Shown: one piece after another, positions 1-6,880 of the stretch
Layout of the letters: each line of letters begins with the position of its first letter
Numbering within the stretch: position 1 is the stretch's first letter
Source of the DNA: Methylacidiphilaceae bacterium UBA1321
GTDB lineage: Bacteria; Verrucomicrobiota; Verrucomicrobiia; Methylacidiphilales; UBA1321
Direction: 5' to 3'
Assembly: GCA_002306945.1 (NCBI GenBank)
Contig: DBTH01000077.1
Location: forward strand, 1 to 8,192
Length of the DNA: 8,192 nucleotides
Notes under the pieces: generated by a model
Told to the model about the DNA's origin: nothing
Database searches by the model: none
The model's input: the letters and a program-made list of their open reading frames with translations, nothing else
Program-made: the position numbers and the translations under genes

Positions 1-708
1 CCCGCGGAATCCTTCCACAAAAAAAATGTCGTCATCGAACGCGGCAGCTTCCGCCCCGTCACCCACGTCAACCTCGACATGCTCCAGACCGCCCTCAACC
101 AAAGCCTCCCCAAGGTTCCCGCCGACACCGAGACCGTCGAGGTCATGGAAATCACGATGAACAATCTTCTGGCCACCGGCAGCATCGACCCCCGCGATTT
201 CCTCGCCCGCGCCGACCTCATCGGAGCCGTCGGCAAAGCCGTGCTCATCTCCAACTACGCCGAGTATTACCGGCTCGCCGCCTATCTCTGGCGTTACACA
301 AAAAACCACGTCAGCATCGTCGTCGGCATCCCCAACCTGCGCGAAATCTTCAACGAGAAATATTATCACTCGCTGTCCGGGGGCATTCTCGAATCGTTCG
401 GCCGCCTGTTCAAAAACGAACTGAAACTTTACGTTTACCCGTTCCGCGACCCCTCCGTCGGCACAACCACGACGCTCGACGATTTCCAGGTTCCCTCAAA
501 TCTCTGCCACCTGTTCCAGCACTTGCGCGGCAACGGCCACCTCGTCGCCATCGAGGGAGCCAATCCCGACTTTGCGCCCATCTTCTCGCGCAATATCCTG
601 GCCAAGATCCGCAACGGCGATCTCGATTGGGAAAGTGGCGTACCCGAACCGGTCGCCAGGATCATCAAAGAACGCCGCTATTTCGGTTATCAACAAAAGG
701 CGTCGTGA
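1..708 (+). CDS. Conserved protein of unknown function, C-terminal part (5' end outside window)
   Basis: The frame is open from base 1 to a TGA at 706-708, giving 235 residues. A Met codon lies at 79, but the residues before it (ending GSFRPVTHVNLD) read as real protein, so the gene starts upstream of the window. From memory, the segments GSFRPVT, 'EITMNNLLATGSIDPRDFL', 'LISNYAEYYRL', 'YYHSLSGGILESFGRLF', 'LKLYVYP' and the closing 'RRYFGY' match the C-terminal half of a roughly 480-residue family found in Bacteroidota, cyanobacteria and PVC bacteria. Database entries for it carry unreliable names such as TonB-dependent receptor or nicotinate-nucleotide adenylyltransferase. No signal peptide, membrane segment or known catalytic motif is visible in this part, so it looks cytosolic and soluble. 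It is followed by an intergenic stretch that holds the terminator of the opposing gene. I am confident it is a real gene; the family assignment is recalled and the function is unknown. Confidence 0.85.
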   Translation, partial: PAESFHKKNVVIERGSFRPVTHVNLDMLQTALNQSLPKVPADTETVEVMEITMNNLLATGSIDPRDFLARADLIGAVGKAVLISNYAEYYRLAAYLWRYTKNHVSIVVGIPNLREIFNEKYYHSLSGGILESFGRLFKNELKLYVYPFRDPSVGTTTTLDDFQVPSNLCHLFQHLRGNGHLVAIEGANPDFAPIFSRNILAKIRNGDLDWESGVPEPVARIIKERRYFGYQQKAS

Positions 709-743
709 GTCTCCGGTTCCTGCCCGGATAACCGCAATAGCAT

Positions 744-775
744 AAAAAAAGAGAGCCGACTTTCATCGGCTCTCT
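744..775 (-). terminator. Rho-independent terminator of the S53 peptidase gene
   Basis: A perfect 9-bp stem (GAGAGCCGA at 751-759 with TCGGCTCTC at 766-774) encloses a 6-base loop. Read on the minus strand, it is followed directly by seven T residues (A744-A750 on the plus strand). It lies 26 bases past the stop codon of the minus-strand peptidase gene. On the plus strand the stem is followed by TCAAATATT, a poor U-tract, so it probably serves the leftward gene first and the rightward gene (stop at 706-708) at best weakly. Confidence 0.9.
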
Positions 776-784
776 CAAATATTC

Positions 785-802
785 AGAATCGAATGCGATT
801 CT
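785..802. other. Second hairpin overlapping the peptidase stop codon
   Basis: AGAATCG (785-791) and CGATTCT (796-802) form a perfect 7-bp stem around the loop AATG. The structure overlaps the TAG stop (801-803) of the minus-strand peptidase gene and precedes the main terminator by ten bases. It has no T-run of its own. It could protect the 3' end of the mRNA or assist termination, or be chance. The pairing is directly visible; the role is a guess. Confidence 0.4.
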
Positions 803-2057
803 ACTTTCCTGTCAGTCCGAGAGGGCTGCCGACACCGGTGACATAATCCCAACCGGTCGCGCATTTGTACGAACCGGCGCTACCCGAAGTGATGTCGCGG
901 AAGACTGCCGACTTGCCGAGGTTGGAATAGATGCGATTCAACTCAGTCTGGCTGTTGGCCGCAAATCCGGTACCCGCCGTCGCAGCGAGATTCAACACAC
1001 CGGCCAGGCAGGGAGTCGAAACGCTCGTGCCGCCGAGAATCCACCAACCGCTCTCGCCCCACAGGCTCGACGTGCAGTAGACATAGACACCCGAGTTGGC
1101 ATCGGCGACGAAGGAAAGATCCGTCGTGCCGCGCTTGTAACCGACAATCCTGGAAATCGCGCTCTGGTAAGACGGGCGGACTTCATATTTGCTCGGCCCG
1201 CAACCCGTATCGCTCCAGCCGGTCTCACTGACAAAATTGCCGCTCGAATCGCGGTTGATCGTCGTGCCGCCGCAACTCACCACATTCGGTGAAGCCGCAG
1301 GATAACTGACAGTCGCCGCTGTGTCGCCACCCGCTGCCAGATACACCACTCCGTAGGTATTAAAGAGGGAATCATTGAAGAACTCGGTGAGATATTCGGT
1401 CGTGCCCCAGCTCATCGAGACTTCCTTCACGCCGCTGATGCGCGAAGCCACCTGCACCGCATAATACATATCGGAGAGGGAGCTGCTGGCTGCTTCTACC
1501 AGATAAATCTTCGCCTTCGGAGCGATGGCGTGCGCCCACTGGATGTCGAGGGCCGCTTCCAAATTCCAACTGGCAATGTAGTCGCCACCGGAAGCAGGTT
1601 GCTTGCCCTTGGCATAGACCACGCTGAAAACCTTGTTCGCAGTCGCCGTCATGTTGGTCGAAGTCTCCTGCGGCAAACTGAAGTAGTTGGAGAAATAATT
1701 GAAGTCGGCCAACGCATTCGGATAGTGATAGGCGATCACAATCGCAATCGCCCCGGAACCGCCGGTCGAAGGCAGATTGTACGCACTGCGAATCGTCGTA
1801 GGCGTATTATACTGGGCCGTGCTCGAAGTGCTGGCCGCTTTCATTTCACCAGCCGCCAAAACCCGCAGGCGCGCATTAGCCCCATCGGGGAACGAACCCG
1901 CGCATTCCGGCGTCCACACGGGAAGCTTGGGCGCTTGATATTGTGAAGCCGGCGTACCTGCAAACAGATTGGCCGAGCTGTTCAGGCCGAACCAGGCGGC
2001 CACAACGAGAAGACAACATTTCAATAGAGTTTTGTTGGAGTAGTGAGTTATTTTCAT
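801..2057 (-). CDS. Secreted serine-carboxyl peptidase, family S53 (sedolisin/kumamolisin type)
   Basis: 418 residues, predicted to be an exported endopeptidase that works at acidic pH. Residues 1 to about 34 form a signal peptide: Lys near the N-terminus, the hydrophobic run LLKCCLLVVAAWFGL, then small residues ending near LFAG. The catalytic domain begins near residue 82 (YNTPTTIRSAYNLP). All key S53 residues are visible: Glu167 and Asp171 in NLEAALDIQWAHAIAP, the oxyanion Asp245 in AAGGDT, and the nucleophile Ser345 in GGTSVSTP. The C-terminal calcium site is also recognisable (FRDIT at 386-390, Asp388; TGWDYVTGVGSP at 401-412, Asp404). S53 enzymes usually carry a propeptide of about 150 residues or more; only some 45 residues separate the signal from the catalytic domain here, so the propeptide seems missing. 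The common VDAYD motif reads VIAYH. Six Cys lie outside the signal peptide. The start is supported by AAGGGA eight bases before the ATG. Codon use is less C-biased than in the neighbours, a weak hint of separate origin. The substrate is unknown. Confidence 0.93.
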   Translation of the reverse strand: MKITHYSNKTLLKCCLLVVAAWFGLNSSANLFAGTPASQYQAPKLPVWTPECAGSFPDGANARLRVLAAGEMKAASTSSTAQYNTPTTIRSAYNLPSTGGSGAIAIVIAYHYPNALADFNYFSNYFSLPQETSTNMTATANKVFSVVYAKGKQPASGGDYIASWNLEAALDIQWAHAIAPKAKIYLVEAASSSLSDMYYAVQVASRISGVKEVSMSWGTTEYLTEFFNDSLFNTYGVVYLAAGGDTAATVSYPAASPNVVSCGGTTINRDSSGNFVSETGWSDTGCGPSKYEVRPSYQSAISRIVGYKRGTTDLSFVADANSGVYVYCTSSLWGESGWWILGGTSVSTPCLAGVLNLAATAGTGFAANSQTELNRIYSNLGKSAVFRDITSGSAGSYKCATGWDYVTGVGSPLGLTGK

Positions 2058-2157
2058 TAGGCTTATCCCTTATATAAGCGTTTATGCATAGATTCTGCAT
2101 TCGATCCGTGTAACGCCCCGTATCGTGCCACATTCTATAACGTAATCCAGTCTGAAA

Positions 2158-2187
2158 ACTATAGTCACAGTAAATAATTACACTCAA
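2158..2187 (-). promoter_or_regulatory. Candidate sigma70-type promoter for the S53 peptidase gene
   Basis: On the minus strand TTGAGT (plus 2182-2187) and TATAGT (plus 2158-2163) are separated by 18 bases of AT-rich DNA. This would place the transcript start near 2151 and give a leader of about 95 bases. The leader ends with a good ribosome binding site, AAGGGA at 2066-2071, eight bases before the ATG, next to a 10-bp palindrome CTTATATAAG (2069-2078). The match is by eye and the organism's promoter consensus is unknown. Confidence 0.35.
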
Positions 2188-2233
2188 CACGGTAAAAACT
2201 ACCTCTTGTTGTAACAATTACCGCGAATCCACC

Positions 2234-2256
2234 TCCTGAACAGGAAGCCATTCCTG
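2234..2256. promoter_or_regulatory. Overlapping inverted repeats in the divergent intergenic region (possible operator)
   Basis: TCCTG (2234-2238), CAGGA (2241-2245) and TCCTG (2252-2256) form two overlapping dyads: TCCTG-AA-CAGGA, and the perfect 6-bp pair CAGGAA (2241-2246) with TTCCTG (2251-2256) around GCCA. Another small dyad, TTGTT-GT-AACAA, lies at 2206-2217. The region 2058-2349 separates two divergent genes and has no credible ORF. The dyads sit upstream of the candidate peptidase promoter and about 95 bases before the ABC-F start, where a regulator could act on either gene. I could not find a convincing promoter for the ABC-F gene. Confidence 0.3.
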
Positions 2257-2349
2257 ACAAATAGAGTCATTCCCGGGCAAAAACAGCTATCTCAAGGTTG
2301 TTCATTTCGAGCTTCCGGTTCGCTAGAAAGCAGCTAACCTCGGCTTTTT

Positions 2350-4302
2350 ATGCTCACGCTTTCTAATATCGCCAAGTCGTTCGGTGGCCGCACCCTGTTC
2401 GAAAATGTCTCTCTCCAGGTCAATCGCGGCGACCGTGTGGCGTTAGTCGGCCCCAATGGCGCGGGCAAATCCACCCTCTTTTCCATCATCCTCAAACAGC
2501 AGGAACCCGACGACGGCAACGTCATCTTCGATTCCCACATCACGATGGGTTACCTGCCCCAGGAATCGATGCCGGTGGCCGACGAAACCGTCCTCCAGAT
2601 CGCCACCGCCATCTCCCCCGAACACTCCAAATGGCGCCGCATCCTCGACGACTGCGAACGCACCGACGACACCTCCAGCGACCTATATAGCCAAGCCCAG
2701 GAAGAATACGCCAACCTCGGCGGCTTCGCCCTCGACCCCTGCGCCAAGAAAGTCCTCAAGGGCCTCGCCTTCCGCGACACCGATTACAACCGCCAGGCCC
2801 GCACCATGAGTGGCGGATGGGTCATGCGCGCCCACCTCGCCCGGCTGCTCGTCATGGAGCCCGATCTGCTCATCCTCGACGAACCGACCAATCACCTCGA
2901 TCTCGAATGTCTCGGCTGGTTCCAGAATTATCTCCAGTCCTACCCCGGCGCCATTCTCATGATCTCCCACGATCGCGCCTTCCTCAACGCCCTCATCGAC
3001 CAGATCTTCGAAATCCGCAGCCGCAAGATTCACGTCTATCGCGGCAACTACGACGAATACGTCATCCAGCGCGCTGCCCGCGACGCCCAGCAACTCGCCG
3101 CATACGAAAACCAGCAGAAGGAAATCGAATCCCTCCAACGCTTCGCCGACCGCTTCCGCGCCAAGGCCAGCAAAGCCTCGCAGGCCCAGTCCAAACTCAA
3201 GCAAATCGAGCGCATGGAGAAAATCGAAGCGCCCGAGGCCAGCGAAAAGAAAGTCCGCATCAAATTCCCCCAACCCGGACGCGGCTCCCAACACGTCATC
3301 CGCCTCGAAAAAGTCCACCACGCCTATGACGACCTCGTCGTCTACCGCGGCATCGACTTCGCCGTCGAACGCGGCCAGCGCACCGTTCTCGTCGGCCCCA
3401 ACGGCGCGGGCAAATCGACCCTCCTCAAAATCCTCGGCGGCGTCATCCCCGTCCAGCAAGGCACACGCACCGTCGGCAACAACGTCCAGGTCGGTTACTT
3501 CTCCCAGAACCGCCTCGAAACCCTCGACCCGAACAAGACCGTCATTCAGGAATGTCTCAAGGTCGAGAGTAAACTCTCCGAGGAAAACATCCGCACCATC
3601 CTCGGCTCCTTCCTCTTCAGCGGCGACGACGCCTACAAGAAAGTTGCCGTCCTCTCCGGCGGTGAAAAGACCCGCCTTTCCCTGGTCAAGCTCCTCCTCA
3701 ACCCGCCCAATCTCCTGCTGATGGACGAGCCGACCACCCACCTCGACATCGCCAGCATCGACGCCCTCATCGAAGCACTCAAACAGTACGAAGGTTCCCT
3801 CGTCTTCATCAGCCACGACGTCTACTTCATCCGTTCCCTCGCCCAGAATGTCCTCCACATCAGCGCCGGAACGCTCACACCCTATTCGGGCGATTACGAT
3901 TACTACCTCGAAAAATCAAACGCCTCGTCCGAACGCTCCGGCCTGATCGCCGGAACCAAACTCTCCGACTCCCGCCCCCGCGAGGAAGCCGCCCACAAGT
4001 CCAGTTCCGACAAAACCTCCGTCTTCAAGACCAAGGAACAAAAACGCCAGGAAGCCCTCGAACGCCAGGCCCTCTCCGAAGAACGCAAAAAAATCAGACG
4101 CCAGCTCCAGCAGGTCGAAAACGAAATCGAAGCCCTCGAAATCAAACAGAAGACACTCACCGCCAAGCTCGAAGATCCCGAGACTTACAAGGAGGGCACC
4201 AACATCATGGATCTCAATCGCGAACTCAGCTACGTCAACGATTCCCTCGAACTCCTCAACAAGGATTGGGAACAACTCAGCGCCAATCCCCTCATCGCTT
4301 GA
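2350..4302 (+). CDS. ABC-F family ATPase, YheS/ABCF3-like (ribosome-associated)
   Basis: 650 residues, two ATP-binding domains in one chain and no membrane segment, as expected of ABC-F proteins, which bind the ribosomal E site and modulate translation rather than transport. NBD1 has Walker A GPNGAGKST (34-42), signature SGGW (154-157), Walker B LLILDEP with Glu178, and His207 in ISHD. NBD2 has Walker A at 349-357, LSGGE (435-439), LLLMDEP with Glu460, and His489. The charged helical linker between the domains (about 240-300) contains FADRFRAKASKASQAQSKLK, very like the YheS linker from memory; SGGW in the first domain is also normal for that group. Residues about 562-650 form a Lys/Glu-rich C-terminal coiled coil, after a Ser-rich spacer (523-560). 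The length is close to YheS. The ATG at 2350 leads straight into the domain; no good Shine-Dalgarno precedes it. Whether it is housekeeping or gives antibiotic protection cannot be told, but the similarity favours housekeeping. Confidence 0.95.
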   Translation: MLTLSNIAKSFGGRTLFENVSLQVNRGDRVALVGPNGAGKSTLFSIILKQQEPDDGNVIFDSHITMGYLPQESMPVADETVLQIATAISPEHSKWRRILDDCERTDDTSSDLYSQAQEEYANLGGFALDPCAKKVLKGLAFRDTDYNRQARTMSGGWVMRAHLARLLVMEPDLLILDEPTNHLDLECLGWFQNYLQSYPGAILMISHDRAFLNALIDQIFEIRSRKIHVYRGNYDEYVIQRAARDAQQLAAYENQQKEIESLQRFADRFRAKASKASQAQSKLKQIERMEKIEAPEASEKKVRIKFPQPGRGSQHVIRLEKVHHAYDDLVVYRGIDFAVERGQRTVLVGPNGAGKSTLLKILGGVIPVQQGTRTVGNNVQVGYFSQNRLETLDPNKTVIQECLKVESKLSEENIRTILGSFLFSGDDAYKKVAVLSGGEKTRLSLVKLLLNPPNLLLMDEPTTHLDIASIDALIEALKQYEGSLVFISHDVYFIRSLAQNVLHISAGTLTPYSGDYDYYLEKSNASSERSGLIAGTKLSDSRPREEAAHKSSSDKTSVFKTKEQKRQEALERQALSEERKKIRRQLQQVENEIEALEIKQKTLTAKLEDPETYKEGTNIMDLNRELSYVNDSLELLNKDWEQLSANPLIA

Positions 4303-4442
4303 TGGAGGGCAGCGTGACGCTGCACTCAGCTACGCGAAGCGGTAGAGAGATATGGTTCCAACGTCACGTTGCCTTTGGAAACCTCAAAAAGAGTCGCACT
4401 TGTGGCGAAGCGCTACTGGATGCAACGTCACGTTGCCCTTGG
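4303..4442. repeat. Cluster of three related palindromic repeats between convergent genes (REP-like)
   Basis: Three short palindromes share one plan. P1 (4309-4323) is GCAGCG-TGA-CGCTGC. P2 (4359-4371) is CAACG-TCA-CGTTG. P3 (4422-4436) is GCAACG-TCA-CGTTGC. P2 and P3 with their right flanks (4359-4378 and 4423-4442) match at 19 of 20 bases. P1 is the same unit inverted: over its first 18 bases it differs from P3 at two positions, and these two pair with each other, so the stem is kept. A second shared module, GCGAAGCG(G/C)TA(G/C), occurs at 4334-4345 and 4405-4416, each able to form a small GAA-loop hairpin, 13 and 6 bases before P2 and P3. The cluster begins right after the ABC-F stop and runs into the 3' end of murJ. 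It resembles interspersed extragenic repeats; it may also stop or stabilise the converging transcripts. Confidence 0.75.
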
Positions 4443-6050
4443 CGGGGTTTGGGGCGGAACCCCAATCTGTAATTTACGGCGGAGCGTGTCGATGAGTTCG
4501 ACCGACTCCGGCAGACCGAGTTGCCACGTCACACCGAAATAAGTGGTGGCGGCGAGCAGCACCGTCAAACCGACCGCGACGGCGAACATCAGGAAACCGT
4601 GCGCGGCAGCAGCGGCCGACAGCACCATCCCGAACCACGCGACGGCGCCACAGGCCAGGCACGCGGCTGTCACCTTGATAAAAAACAACGTCCAATCCAC
4701 CACGCGACCGCAATGCACCTCGCGCGACATGAAGAAAAGCAATTGCAGGAAATTGATCAACGCGATCAGTCCCGTTGTCATCGCCAGACCGACATGACCC
4801 AGCTTGAGTCCCTTCACTAACAAGAAGCACAATCCGAGATTGAGCACCATGCCGAAGAGACTGATCCGAACCGGCGTCTTTGACTGATTCAACGCATAGA
4901 AGCACGGCACCAGAACCTTGATCCCCGCATAGCCCGCCAACCCGATGGAATAGGCCTGCAACGCCAGCGCCGTCTGGTGCGTCGCCTCCGCGTTGAAACG
5001 ACCATGCTGATAAATCAGATGAATGATCGGCTCCGACAACACCGCCAGACCGATGGACGCGGGCAGCGTCAGATAGAATGCCAGCCGCAACGCCTCCTCG
5101 ACCGTTTTGCCGAATCCCACGAGATTGTCCTGCGCGTGCTGGCGCGAAACCGAGGGCAGCGCCACCGTCGCAATCGCCACCCCGAACACGCCGATGGGGA
5201 ATTGCATCAGACGGAACGCGCAACTCAACCACGACTGCGCCCCGTTGATGTGCGAGGCAAACATATTGCTCACCATCACATTGACCTGCACCGCCGAACC
5301 CGCGATGACGCTCGGCAACATCAACGCCATCACGATGCGCAACTGAGGATCGTTGAAGTCGAGCTTCCACCGGTAGTGGAAACCGAGTTGCCACAACTTC
5401 GGCATTTGAATGAGCAACTGCGCCAGACCTCCCATCAGAACGCCGAGACAAACCCCGTAGAGCGCCCTCTCGGTGAAGTGCGGATGCAGCCAGTTCTTTT
5501 GCGGATCAAAGAGATAAGCGAAGAACACGCCGAACAGAACCGAGACGATATTGAACGCCGTCGACGCGGACGCCGGAAGACCGAAGACATTCTTCGCGTT
5601 CAACATTCCCATTGCCACCGCGGCGAGCGAAACAAACAGTATGAACGGAAACAAAATCCGCGTCAGGCGCGTGGTCAGCTCCAGCTTGCCCGGCACCTGC
5701 TCGAACCCGCTGTTGAGCACCCAGACCAGCGGGCCGCTGGCCAGAATGCCGATGACACAAATTGTTCCCAGAATCAGAATGAGCGCCGTGATGACTAACC
5801 GCGCCAGATGCCACGCCGAATCGTCGCCCTCCTTCGTCTGCACCTTCGTGAAGGTCGTCGTGAACGCAGTCGAAAGCGCCCCCTCCGCGAACAGATCGCG
5901 TAGCAGGTTCGGAATGCGAAACGCCGCCAGGTAGGAATCGAGCAGCATCCCCGCGCCGAACATCGCCGCGAAGACCTGTTCCCGCACCAGACCGAAAACG
6001 CGCGATCCCATCACCGCCAGACTGACGATGGCCGCAGATCGTTTACGCAT
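4428..6050 (-). CDS. murJ: Lipid II flippase MurJ (MviN)
   Basis: 540 residues, a polytopic inner-membrane protein of the MOP superfamily that moves the peptidoglycan precursor lipid II from the cytoplasmic to the periplasmic face. The N-terminus is diagnostic: SRVFGLVREQ (16-25), then Asp38, Arg45, Arg51 and Glu56 within 'SYLAAFRIPNLLRDLFAEG'. Arg17, Arg23, Asp38, Arg51 and Arg280 (FRLMQFPIGVFG, 279-290) appear to correspond to functionally important residues of E. coli MurJ. Hydrophobic segments are spread along the chain and fit the usual 14 helices. The start overlaps the end of the upstream glycosyltransferase gene by 8 bases and has GGGAG seven bases before it, so translation is probably coupled. 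Residues 529-540 (IGVPPQTPPRAT) are encoded by the GC-rich hairpin and the palindromic repeat, and the stop codon is the loop of repeat P3, so this tail is likely a late addition with no transport role. Confidence 0.97.
   Translation of the reverse strand: MRKRSAAIVSLAVMGSRVFGLVREQVFAAMFGAGMLLDSYLAAFRIPNLLRDLFAEGALSTAFTTTFTKVQTKEGDDSAWHLARLVITALILILGTICVIGILASGPLVWVLNSGFEQVPGKLELTTRLTRILFPFILFVSLAAVAMGMLNAKNVFGLPASASTAFNIVSVLFGVFFAYLFDPQKNWLHPHFTERALYGVCLGVLMGGLAQLLIQMPKLWQLGFHYRWKLDFNDPQLRIVMALMLPSVIAGSAVQVNVMVSNMFASHINGAQSWLSCAFRLMQFPIGVFGVAIATVALPSVSRQHAQDNLVGFGKTVEEALRLAFYLTLPASIGLAVLSEPIIHLIYQHGRFNAEATHQTALALQAYSIGLAGYAGIKVLVPCFYALNQSKTPVRISLFGMVLNLGLCFLLVKGLKLGHVGLAMTTGLIALINFLQLLFFMSREVHCGRVVDWTLFFIKVTAACLACGAVAWFGMVLSAAAAAHGFLMFAVAVGLTVLLAATTYFGVTWQLGLPESVELIDTLRRKLQIGVPPQTPPRAT
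4444..4465. other. GC-rich hairpin at the 3' end of murJ, possible terminator for the ABC-F transcript
   Basis: Two alternative stems are possible: GGGGTT (4444-4449) with AACCCC (4458-4463), or TTGGGG (4449-4454) with CCCCAA (4460-4465) around CGGAA. On the plus strand TCTGTAATTT follows, which is only a weak U-tract. It lies about 140 bases after the ABC-F stop and inside the last codons of murJ on the other strand. It may be part of the adjoining repeat cluster rather than a dedicated terminator. Confidence 0.3.
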
Positions 6051-6062
6051 GGTTCATCTCCC
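6043..6062 (-). promoter_or_regulatory. Translational coupling junction and murJ ribosome binding site
   Basis: On the minus strand the sequence ATGCGTAA holds both the murJ start (6048-6050) and the TAA of the upstream gene (6043-6045). GGGAG (plus 6058-6062) stands seven bases before the ATG, inside the upstream coding region. This is the clearest Shine-Dalgarno of the envelope cluster; it fixes the murJ start and suggests that the two genes share one mRNA. Confidence 0.7.
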
Positions 6063-6795
6063 GCAGGGCTTGATATTTCAAATAAACCTCCTCGGCATTG
6101 TTGCGCGCGATTTCCAGGCCGAGCGTGCCGTCGAGAAAACCGCGCCGCACGACATATCCGCGGATAAAACGCCACCCCGCATGCACCGCCGCGCTCCACG
6201 GCAACGCCCGCTTGCCGCGCTGCGCCGCATTGGCTGCCCAAAGTTTCGCGTACTTGCGGATGCGTTGTTGCCGGTCTTCCTCGGTAGTGAAAGTGTAATG
6301 ATGCAGATAACCCGGCAAGGCGCGCACCGCCCCCTCGATCTCCAGCCGTTCATGAACCGAACCACCCGCGAATCGCGCCCGTTCCTTTTGAAAGAGCCGC
6401 ACCAACACATCGGGAAACCAGTTGCCGTGCCAGATCCATTCGCCCCGGTACCACACGACACGCGAAAACGTGTAGCCGCTGATATCCTCCGACGGCGGAT
6501 TCTGCCGCACCATCTGGATCGCCGAAGCCAGCGCGGGGGAAAGTTCCTCATCGGCGTCGATACTCAACACCCACGGATTCGTCGCCAGCGAGAGAGCGAG
6601 ATTCTTCTGCACGACGTAGCCCTCCCATGGATGTTGCGTCACAATCGCCCCGTAGCTGCGACAGATCTCCTGCGAACCGTCCGTGCTGCCGCTGTCGACG
6701 ACGATAATCTCATCGACCACCGGGCGAATGCTCGACAGACAACGGCGCAGATTGTCCTTCTCGTTGAAGGTGATGAGGCAGGCGGTGATATTCAC
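6043..6795 (-). CDS. Family 2 glycosyltransferase, WaaE/KdtX-like (LPS core)
   Basis: 250 residues of a GT-A fold enzyme that transfers a sugar from a nucleotide-sugar donor at the cytoplasmic face of the inner membrane. Visible motifs are the N-terminal ITACLITFNEKDNL (3-16), the nucleotide-binding VVDSGSTDGS (32-41), the metal-binding DAD in LSIDADEE (77-84), GGSVHERL (144-151) and GFLDGTLG (219-226). Together they resemble, from memory, the WaaE/KdtX group, which adds glucose to inner-core heptose in some enterobacteria. The Arg/Lys-rich C-terminus may help it sit on the membrane; there is no clear transmembrane helix. The start is GTG at 6793-6795: an in-frame TGA lies 24 bases upstream with no other start between, and the next in-frame Met is residue 95. 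No clear Shine-Dalgarno precedes the GTG. A heptosyltransferase gene upstream and murJ overlapping downstream support an envelope role. Family is secure; acceptor and sugar are inferred. Confidence 0.93.
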   Translation of the reverse strand: MNITACLITFNEKDNLRRCLSSIRPVVDEIIVVDSGSTDGSQEICRSYGAIVTQHPWEGYVVQKNLALSLATNPWVLSIDADEELSPALASAIQMVRQNPPSEDISGYTFSRVVWYRGEWIWHGNWFPDVLVRLFQKERARFAGGSVHERLEIEGAVRALPGYLHHYTFTTEEDRQQRIRKYAKLWAANAAQRGKRALPWSAAVHAGWRFIRGYVVRRGFLDGTLGLEIARNNAEEVYLKYQALREMNHA

Positions 6796-6880
6796 GGCTT
6801 GAAGGGAGCGCTTTTCTCAATTGGACAGATCCATCGAGCAACGGATCGATTCTCTGTCATGGCATTCATCCGCTTCATTC

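Noticed and set aside
154..157. Not a position in the DNA but residues 154-157 of the ABC-F protein: SGGW instead of SGGQ/E considered as a defective signature
   Set aside because: SGGW in the first domain is normal for the YheS/Uup/ABCF3 group as I recall it, so it supports the assignment rather than suggesting loss of function.
1876..2217. 113-codon minus-strand frame spanning the peptidase promoter region
   Set aside because: It overlaps the 5' end of the peptidase in another frame and crosses the candidate promoter and leader; the translation has no coherent pattern.
2683..3858. 391-codon open frame on the minus strand, antisense to the ABC-F gene
   Set aside because: It is composed almost only of Glu, Asp, Gly, Val, Ala, Leu and Phe, as expected when strongly C-ending codons are read in antisense. 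It has no recognisable domain, and the plus-strand gene has every ABC-F motif.
4303..4442. Possible CRISPR array, because of repeated short palindromes
   Set aside because: Units are only 13-20 bp, occur in both orientations and have unequal spacing; there are no unique spacers of regular length and no cas genes nearby.
4474..5451. 325-codon open frame on the minus strand overlapping murJ in another frame
   Set aside because: Arg/Gly/Ala/Val-rich composition without motifs; murJ in the main frame is unambiguous and continuous.
4977..5798. 273-codon plus-strand frame antisense to murJ
   Set aside because: Rich in Arg, Gln, His and Asn with no hydrophobic core, typical of a shadow frame in GC-rich DNA.
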